A DNA stretch of 12,676 nucleotides. Source: Streptomyces griseus (lineage in GTDB: Bacteria > Bacteroidota > Bacteroidia > Chitinophagales > Chitinophagaceae). Below are positions 7,399-12,676 of the stretch, piece after piece (the stretch's first letter is position 1; every line of letters starts with the position of its first letter). The notes below the pieces were generated by a model. It searched no databases and was not told the DNA's origin. It saw nothing but the letters and a program-made list of their open reading frames with translations. The position numbers and the translations under genes are program-made. The stretch lies in contig CALPIT020000054.1 of NCBI GenBank assembly GCA_943323705.2, positions 1 to 12,676 of the forward strand. The letters run 5' to 3'.

Positions 7399-9051
7399 AT
7401 GAATCAAACTGAACCATCATACAAATACACATTACAACAGGTACTCATTTTTTTTATCGCATTGACTTTATTTTTTAGTTCTTCATTACATGCACAGGTA
7501 AAACAAATTTCAATAGCACCAACAGATACCATCAGAACCATTGAAATCATCAGTGCCAAAAATCTCAGACAAATTACACTTGGCAACGGAACTGTTTTTC
7601 AAACCTTAGCAGGTAATGCCAAAGTAAGACAAGGCAATACCATACTTGAGGGCGATAGTATTGTACTCGACAAGGCATTAGGTATAGCCGAAGTTTTTGG
7701 AAATGTACATATCAATGATGCCGATACAGTAAATACATACGCTCAGTATTTGAAGTATGTTGGCAATGAGCAGATGGCCTACCTTTCAAACGATGTAAGA
7801 CTAACAGATGGTAGAGCCAAACTAACTACAAACAACCTTGAATACAATCTTAAAACAGGAATTGCCACTTACAAAAATGGAGGGAAAGTAGTGAATGAAA
7901 AAACCACTTTATCAAGTGAAGAAGGCGTTTATTATTCAGACACAAAAGATGCTTTTTTCAAAAGGAATGTACATCTTACAGATCCTAAGTATAAAATGAC
8001 TGCGGATAGTTTGCGTTACAACACTGCCTTTAAAAATGCTTACTTCATTTCTCCCACTCATATCGTTTCTGATAACGGTGTCGTTGACACGAAGTCGGGA
8101 AACTACAACCTTGAAACCGGCGAAGCTGTTTTTTTAGACAAGACTATATTTAGAGACAGCACCCGATACATCAGCGGCAACAAAATTGCTATAGATGAAA
8201 AAAACGACATGATACAAATTGATGGTAATGGTAAATTTGTAGACAGCACGAACAATATTATCGTTTTGGGAAACGAAATTCATATTGATAAAAAGAACAG
8301 TAGTTTTTTAGCCACTAGAAAACCTGTGATGATTTTATATCAAGATAATGACAGCACCTACATTGCTGCAGACACTCTTTTTTCGGGCAGAAGAATTAAA
8401 GACAGTACAGAAAAAAAAATACACACATCAAACGACACATTACAGCATCCCTTAGCCATTGATGTCAACAAGCATTCGCAAGACACGGTTCGTTATTTCA
8501 TAGGCTTTCACCATGTGAGAATTTTCAATGATTCATTACAAGCAGTGAGCGATAGTCTGCACTACTCTACTGTTGATTCGGCATTCAAATTATTTGGTAA
8601 TCCCATTTGCTGGAACAACAACACGCAACTCACTGGAGACACTATTTATTTGAAAACAGAAAATCAAAAAGCAAAACAGCTGTATGTGTTTTTTAATGCG
8701 ATGGTAATTAATAAAACCAGCGATGGTCTTTTTAATCAGATGGCCGGAAAAACTTTGAATGGATTTTTTAAAGATGGCAATATAGATTACATCCGTACAA
8801 AAGGTTCACCTGCTGAAAGTATTTTTTATCCCCAAGATAATGATAGCGCTTATATCGGTATGAACCGGAGCAAAGGCGATGTCATCGACATCATATTCAC
8901 CAACAAAGAAATCAACAGAATAAAATATATCAATGATGTGGATGGAACTTTATATCCGATAAATCAAATTCCGGCTGCTGTACAATTTTTGAAAAATTTC
9001 AAATGGCAGGACGAAAGAAGACCTAAAAACAAACTGGAATTATTTGAGTAA
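7399..9051 (+). CDS. OstA/LptA-like periplasmic LPS-transport protein
   Basis: The 550-aa exported protein has a signal peptide at about residues 13-33 (VLIFFIALTLFFSSSLHAQ). It then shows repeated OstA/LptA-type beta-jellyroll strands: VFQTLAGNAKVRQGNTILEG, VFGNVHINDADTV, MAYLSNDVRLTDGRAKLTT, FFKRNVHLTDPKYKMTADSL. The 'write, rewrite, store' strand rhythm continues through most of its length, so several jellyroll units are stacked; proteobacterial LptA has one in about 185 aa. The C-terminal part (AYIGMNRSKGDVIDIIF through FKWQDERRPKN) is the conserved end of the Bacteroidota OstA-like family. LptA-type proteins oligomerise into the periplasmic bridge that carries LPS to LptD. The divergent LptD-like gene 2 kb away supports that role; several fused units might replace part of an LptA chain, but this is inference. 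It ends the amidase-MCE-OstA set; the next gene is 57 bp further on. Confidence 0.88.
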   Translation: MNQTEPSYKYTLQQVLIFFIALTLFFSSSLHAQVKQISIAPTDTIRTIEIISAKNLRQITLGNGTVFQTLAGNAKVRQGNTILEGDSIVLDKALGIAEVFGNVHINDADTVNTYAQYLKYVGNEQMAYLSNDVRLTDGRAKLTTNNLEYNLKTGIATYKNGGKVVNEKTTLSSEEGVYYSDTKDAFFKRNVHLTDPKYKMTADSLRYNTAFKNAYFISPTHIVSDNGVVDTKSGNYNLETGEAVFLDKTIFRDSTRYISGNKIAIDEKNDMIQIDGNGKFVDSTNNIIVLGNEIHIDKKNSSFLATRKPVMILYQDNDSTYIAADTLFSGRRIKDSTEKKIHTSNDTLQHPLAIDVNKHSQDTVRYFIGFHHVRIFNDSLQAVSDSLHYSTVDSAFKLFGNPICWNNNTQLTGDTIYLKTENQKAKQLYVFFNAMVINKTSDGLFNQMAGKTLNGFFKDGNIDYIRTKGSPAESIFYPQDNDSAYIGMNRSKGDVIDIIFTNKEINRIKYINDVDGTLYPINQIPAAVQFLKNFKWQDERRPKNKLELFE

Positions 9052-9108
9052 ATTTATAATGTGGACCTGAGAAAATAACGTATTTGATTACCTTTAATTA
9101 TTTACCAC

Positions 9109-10458
9109 ATGAAACAATTTTCTTTATTTTCTGCTCTCATTTTTTTCATAAGCCATTTGTATGCTCAGGAAATTTATGTAGGTAAATGGTCTGCACATAT
9201 CAATCAGGAAAATTCAAAAACAGGAATCAATATTTTATTGGAAGTTGGGAATCCTGAAAAAAGCATTTTGTACCCTGCTCAATTAAAAATTTCATTGGAT
9301 AGTTTTGATGCGACTTATCAGTTATTGCTCGTAAAAAAGAATATGCGTCAACTGGCTATTAGTACACAAAAATTTGCTGTTGCAGAAAAACCATTCAGCC
9401 TTGGCAATCAGGTTTCGCTTTTCAATGGCACACTTGACTATGGTAAAGACAGCAAAGGAATTTCCTCATTGGAGCTCAACAGGATTTCAAATAATTCGAA
9501 GAAAAATAATGGGTTGAAAATGCCTGAGTTGAAGAATTTCTCAAAAAACTATACGGTGCTTGCTGAGCAACTATTTTCATTATTGGAAAATGGAGAAATC
9601 ATTTTGAAAAAAGTCAATACTCAACCATGGTCAGACAGCAGCACTTATAAAATACTTCAGCCTAAAATATCGCCATCTTATTTTGGAATCATCGATACCT
9701 TATTTACAAAAAACAAATTCGGATCGGCAAAATTTTCAAGCAACAAAACTTCAGATATCATTTCATTAAAAATCAACAACAACAATATCGTTGACCAGAT
9801 TGATTCTAAAAAAAGTAGAGATAATGAAGATTTTCAATTAGATACGGGCTTGAACATCATTGTTTTTTATACCGATGATTTTGGAAAAAACGCTTATTCA
9901 AACGCTACAGTTGAAATTCAATTTGACAACCTCAATAAAAGCCTAGATTTCAGAGAAGCCCAAAATACTGCTGCTACTTTTATTATATTGAAAGTATTTG
10001 TTCAATTCGATGAAAGCAGTGTCACTCGCTTTGACAGCTATTCTGAGGATGCACTCAACAACAAAATCAATTCCATTCCTCAGGGTAAAAATAAAAGTTT
10101 GTCGACTTCACTCAACAGACCCGGAAAAATCATAGGCAGCATCGTTGCCAAATCTCAGCAAATTACATTTGCGATCTGGGATGATGCTGTAGAAGATGGT
10201 GATACCATTTCGATTAGTATCAATGACAAGTGGATAACCAAAAATTTTCCGGTGTTGAAAAAGCCTCAATTCATCACCGTTACATTAACACCCGGCCCCA
10301 ATGTGATTACTTTCGTAGCTGAAAACCTAGGTTCAATTATTCCGAATACCTCCGTTATTGAAATTATCGACGGAAAAAAACGAAAATCATTCTACATTGA
10401 AACCGATTTGGATCAGAATAATCTGATTAAAATATTCTACGATTTAAAGCCAGAGTAG
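9109..10458 (+). CDS. exported protein of unknown function with two related C-terminal beta domains
   Basis: I do not recognise a characterised family. The 449-aa product has a signal peptide (residues 1-20, MKQFSLFSALIFFISHLYAQ). An N-terminal beta-rich region (about 21-125) contains GKWSAHI, LYPAQLKISLDSFDATYQL and FNGTLDYG. A Lys/Asn-rich linker (127-150) follows, then a helical or mixed region to about 200. Two segments resemble each other, about 205-297 and 349-445. The pattern D-x-I-S-[LI]-x-I-N recurs (DIISLKIN 216-223, DTISISIN 365-372), and the TGLNIIVFYTDDFGKNAYSNATVEI segment parallels PGPNVITFVAENLGSIIPNTSVIEI. The second copy matches an uncharacterised beta-sandwich that I recall at the C-termini of other Bacteroidota exported proteins. 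The gene follows the OstA-like gene by 57 bp on the same strand, so it may belong to the operon or have its own promoter. No enzymatic motif is visible; a surface or periplasmic binding role is only a guess. Confidence 0.8.
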   Translation: MKQFSLFSALIFFISHLYAQEIYVGKWSAHINQENSKTGINILLEVGNPEKSILYPAQLKISLDSFDATYQLLLVKKNMRQLAISTQKFAVAEKPFSLGNQVSLFNGTLDYGKDSKGISSLELNRISNNSKKNNGLKMPELKNFSKNYTVLAEQLFSLLENGEIILKKVNTQPWSDSSTYKILQPKISPSYFGIIDTLFTKNKFGSAKFSSNKTSDIISLKINNNNIVDQIDSKKSRDNEDFQLDTGLNIIVFYTDDFGKNAYSNATVEIQFDNLNKSLDFREAQNTAATFIILKVFVQFDESSVTRFDSYSEDALNNKINSIPQGKNKSLSTSLNRPGKIIGSIVAKSQQITFAIWDDAVEDGDTISISINDKWITKNFPVLKKPQFITVTLTPGPNVITFVAENLGSIIPNTSVIEIIDGKKRKSFYIETDLDQNNLIKIFYDLKPE

Positions 10459-10513
10459 CTTTTTCTTAAACAAATGGCCTTTTCTTTATCAATATTCTAA
10501 TTTAGGAGCGCTG

Positions 10514-10546
10514 TTTTTCCTATTTTCAGTTGATTTTTCCTATTTT
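10514..10546 (+). repeat. 13-bp direct repeat upstream of hppA
   Basis: TTTTTCCTATTTT occurs at 10514-10526 and again at 10534-10546, 20 bp apart, about two helical turns. The second copy includes the candidate -7 box. It could be a regulator or tandem promoter site, or chance similarity in T-rich DNA. Confidence 0.5.
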
Positions 10547-10548
10547 TG
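10541..10548 (+). promoter_or_regulatory. candidate Bacteroidota -7 box of hppA
   Basis: TATTTTTG matches TAnnTTTG at all fixed positions. Transcription would start near 10554, giving a leader of about 18 nt (ACCAAAAAAGTCAAACTATT) before the ATG at 10572. No canonical TTG is seen about 20 bp upstream; that position holds the first copy of a 13-bp direct repeat instead. Confidence 0.45.
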
Positions 10549-10571
10549 CCGACCAAAAAAGTCAAACTATT

Positions 10572-12676
10572 ATGATGGAAAATCTGATTTATGTTGTCCC
10601 TGCAATGGGTATTATTGGTTTAATATATACCCTGATTAAATTTAACTGGGTGGCCAAACAAGATGCCGGTACCCCCAGAATGAAAGAAATCAGTAATTAT
10701 ATTGCTGAAGGTGCTATGGCTTTTTTGAGAGCAGAATGGAAAGTTCTTGGTTATTTCGTTGTAATTGTTGCCATACTTTTAGCAGTGATGTCGAGTGCAA
10801 ATCCAAATTCTCATTGGAGTATTGCTCTTGCATTTGTATTAGGAGCCGTACTCAGTGCTACTGCTGGTTACATAGGAATGAAGGCTGCCACCAAAGCCAA
10901 TGTTCGTACAGCTCAGGCTGCAAGAACAAGTTTAAGTAAAGCATTGAACGTTTCCTTTACAGGTGGTGCAGTTATGGGTGTTGGTGTTGCGGGATTAGCT
11001 GTTTTGGGATTAGGCGGATTATACATCGTGTTGAAACATTTTTTCGCTCCAGATGCAGCGATGAACTCTGAGGAAATGGTTAAAACCATCGAAATATTAA
11101 CCGGTTTTTCTTTAGGTGCGGAATCGATTGCATTGTTTGCCCGTGTGGGTGGAGGTATTTATACAAAAGCCGCTGACGTAGGTGCTGACTTAGTAGGAAA
11201 AGTGGAAGCAGGTATTCCTGAAGATGATCCAAGAAATCCAGCTACCATCGCTGATAACGTAGGTGATAATGTGGGCGACGTTGCTGGGATGGGTGCTGAT
11301 TTGTTCGGTTCTTATGTGGCTACCGTTTTAGCTACCATCGTATTAGGTCAACAAACTGTAATAATAGGTGGAACAGATTCTTTAAATGGTTTCTCTCCTA
11401 TCATTTTGCCAATGCTTATTGCAGGTGTTGGTATTATCTTTTCTATCATCGGAACTTTATTTGTAAGAATCAGTGAAAATGCAGGAATCAATACTGCTAC
11501 AGTTCAGAAAGCTTTAAATATGGGCAACTGGGGTTCTATGGTTTTAACTGCCATTGCTGCAGGTTTTTTAGTAAACTGGTTATTGCCAGAGCAAATGGAA
11601 TTAAGAGGCATTCCTTTTACCAAATGGGGTGTAATGGGTGCCATTGCCGTTGGATTGGCAGTTGGTGCATTAATGAGTATCATCACTGAATATTATACAG
11701 CCATGGGCAAACGTCCAGTGCTCTCTATCATTAAGCAATCTTCTACAGGACACGCTACCAATGTTATCGGTGGTTTGGCTATCGGTATGGAATCGACATT
11801 CTTACCAATTCTTGTTTTAGCAGGTGGTATTTGGGGTTCTTACGAATGTGCAGGATTATACGGTGTGGCAATCGCTGCCGCAGGTATGATGGCTACAACA
11901 GCTATGCAATTGGCCATCGATGCTTTTGGTCCGATTGCTGATAATGCTGGTGGTATCGCAGAAATGAGTGAATTGCCTTCTGACGTTCGTGAAAAAACAG
12001 ACGTTTTGGATGCGGTAGGAAATACAACAGCTGCTTCTGGAAAAGGATTCGCTATCGCTTCTGCTGCATTAACGGCTTTGGCTTTGTTTGCTGCTTTTGT
12101 GGGTGTTGCAGGGATAACCGGAATTGATATATATAAAGCGAATGTATTGGCTTGTTTATTTGTAGGTGGTATGATTCCATTTATTTTCTCTTCACTTTGT
12201 ATCACAGCAGTTGGACAAGCCGCAATGGCTATGGTGGAAGAAGTTCGTCGCCAGTTCAGAACCATTCCTGGTATTATGGAAGGAACAGGAAAACCTGAAT
12301 ACGATAAATGTGTGGCTATTTCAACTCAAGCATCCATCAAAAAAATGATGTTGCCTGGTGCTATCGCAATCGTTTCTCCTCTAATTATCGGCTTTATGCC
12401 AGGTTTAGGCGCAGAAGCTTTGGGTGGTTTCCTTGCTGGTGCAACTGTAAGTGGTGTATTGATGGGAATGTTCCAAAACAATGCTGGTGGTGCTTGGGAC
12501 AATGCTAAAAAATCTTTTGAAAAAGGTGTTGAAATCAACGGCGAAATGTTCTACAAAAAATCAGAACCACACAAAGCTTCTGTTACCGGAGATACTGTTG
12601 GAGATCCATTTAAAGATACTTCAGGTCCTTCAATGAACATTTTAATTAAACTGATGAGTATTGTTTCTTTGGTGAT
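10572..12676 (+). CDS. hppA: membrane-bound K+-dependent proton-translocating pyrophosphatase (partial, 3' end beyond window)
   Basis: An open frame of 701 codons from ATG 10572 to the window edge encodes a membrane pyrophosphatase, which couples PPi hydrolysis to cation pumping across the inner membrane. The catalytic core is intact: GGGIYTKAADVGAD (193-206) with Lys199, Asp202 and Asp206; PEDDPRNPATIADNVGDNVGD (216-236) with Asp228, Asp232 and Asp236; and GDTVGDPFKD (673-682). GNTTAASGKG (483-491) has Ala487 where K+-independent enzymes have Lys, so K+ dependence is expected. In TM6, ADLFGSYVA has Gly246 and Ala250 at the two positions where other subfamilies carry the ion-gate Glu; in TM5, GAESIALFAR supplies Glu184 instead. 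From memory this is the Flavobacterium-type H+ pump arrangement. The start has two ATGs in tandem (10572 and 10575); the first is used. Family members run about 700-800 aa, so little is missing. The gene stands apart from its neighbours and is likely transcribed alone. Confidence 0.97.
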   Translation, partial: MMENLIYVVPAMGIIGLIYTLIKFNWVAKQDAGTPRMKEISNYIAEGAMAFLRAEWKVLGYFVVIVAILLAVMSSANPNSHWSIALAFVLGAVLSATAGYIGMKAATKANVRTAQAARTSLSKALNVSFTGGAVMGVGVAGLAVLGLGGLYIVLKHFFAPDAAMNSEEMVKTIEILTGFSLGAESIALFARVGGGIYTKAADVGADLVGKVEAGIPEDDPRNPATIADNVGDNVGDVAGMGADLFGSYVATVLATIVLGQQTVIIGGTDSLNGFSPIILPMLIAGVGIIFSIIGTLFVRISENAGINTATVQKALNMGNWGSMVLTAIAAGFLVNWLLPEQMELRGIPFTKWGVMGAIAVGLAVGALMSIITEYYTAMGKRPVLSIIKQSSTGHATNVIGGLAIGMESTFLPILVLAGGIWGSYECAGLYGVAIAAAGMMATTAMQLAIDAFGPIADNAGGIAEMSELPSDVREKTDVLDAVGNTTAASGKGFAIASAALTALALFAAFVGVAGITGIDIYKANVLACLFVGGMIPFIFSSLCITAVGQAAMAMVEEVRRQFRTIPGIMEGTGKPEYDKCVAISTQASIKKMMLPGAIAIVSPLIIGFMPGLGAEALGGFLAGATVSGVLMGMFQNNAGGAWDNAKKSFEKGVEINGEMFYKKSEPHKASVTGDTVGDPFKDTSGPSMNILIKLMSIVSLV

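Noticed and set aside
10459..10500. Possible terminator after the exported-protein gene (GGCC followed by T-rich DNA)
   Set aside because: GGCC has no loop and its flanks do not pair, so no stable stem forms.
10736..10939. Cys-rich short open frame on the plus strand
   Set aside because: It lies out of frame inside the pyrophosphatase gene, and its Cys/Ser richness is a frame-shift artefact; the same holds for 12308-12508.
11840..12265. 141-codon open frame on the minus strand
   Set aside because: It is antisense to the conserved pyrophosphatase gene; its Ala/Pro/Ile-rich composition is what the reverse complement of Gly/Ala-rich membrane-protein codons gives.

Overview
The window is AT-rich, and its gene content points to a Bacteroidota bacterium, probably Chitinophagaceae-like. 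Supporting signs are an LptD-like protein with the phylum's typical C-terminus, an OstA-like protein, an MCE protein of the NETKVG type, a DUF4153 membrane protein, A-rich start contexts without Shine-Dalgarno sequences, and TAnnTTTG-like -7 boxes. The placement is inferred from protein content only; there is no rRNA or other marker here.

Layout: (1) 1-723, minus strand, 5' part of a multi-spanning DUF4153-type membrane protein, cut by the window edge. (2) 858-1541, plus strand, uracil-DNA glycosylase, then an imperfect AT-rich inverted repeat (1552-1628) and a PlsC-type acyltransferase (1639-2373). (3) 2364-2528, a 165-bp element bounded by 34-bp perfect inverted repeats, each arm carrying its own small G/C hairpin. 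It sits between two convergent genes and supplies both stop codons. (4) 2527-5274, minus strand, LptD-like outer-membrane LPS translocon. (5) 5356-9051, plus strand, a close-packed set: N-acetylmuramoyl-L-alanine amidase, MCE/MlaD-like lipid-transport protein and OstA/LptA-like periplasmic protein. (6) 9109-10458, an exported protein of unknown function with a duplicated C-terminal beta domain. (7) 10572 to the right edge, membrane-bound proton pyrophosphatase, cut by the window end.

Genes 4 and 5 form an envelope-biogenesis locus: LPS transport across the periplasm (OstA-like) and into the outer leaflet (LptD-like), phospholipid traffic (MCE) and peptidoglycan remodelling (amidase). The PlsC-type acyltransferase makes phospholipid precursors nearby. 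The pyrophosphatase is a separate energy-conserving unit. Its gating glutamate lies in TM5 (Glu184) while both usual TM6 positions are non-acidic, and it has the K+-dependent GNTTAA motif. Together these suggest the Flavobacterium-type K+-dependent H+ pump.

No tRNA, rRNA, CRISPR array, transposase or phage gene was seen. No gene-free stretch exceeds 300 bases; the longest is about 150 bp, between the PlsC and LptD stop codons and occupied by the inverted-repeat element. I did not find a clearly new multi-gene system. The items most worth follow-up are the 34-bp inverted-repeat element, the TM5 glutamate of the pyrophosphatase and the duplicated-domain exported protein.
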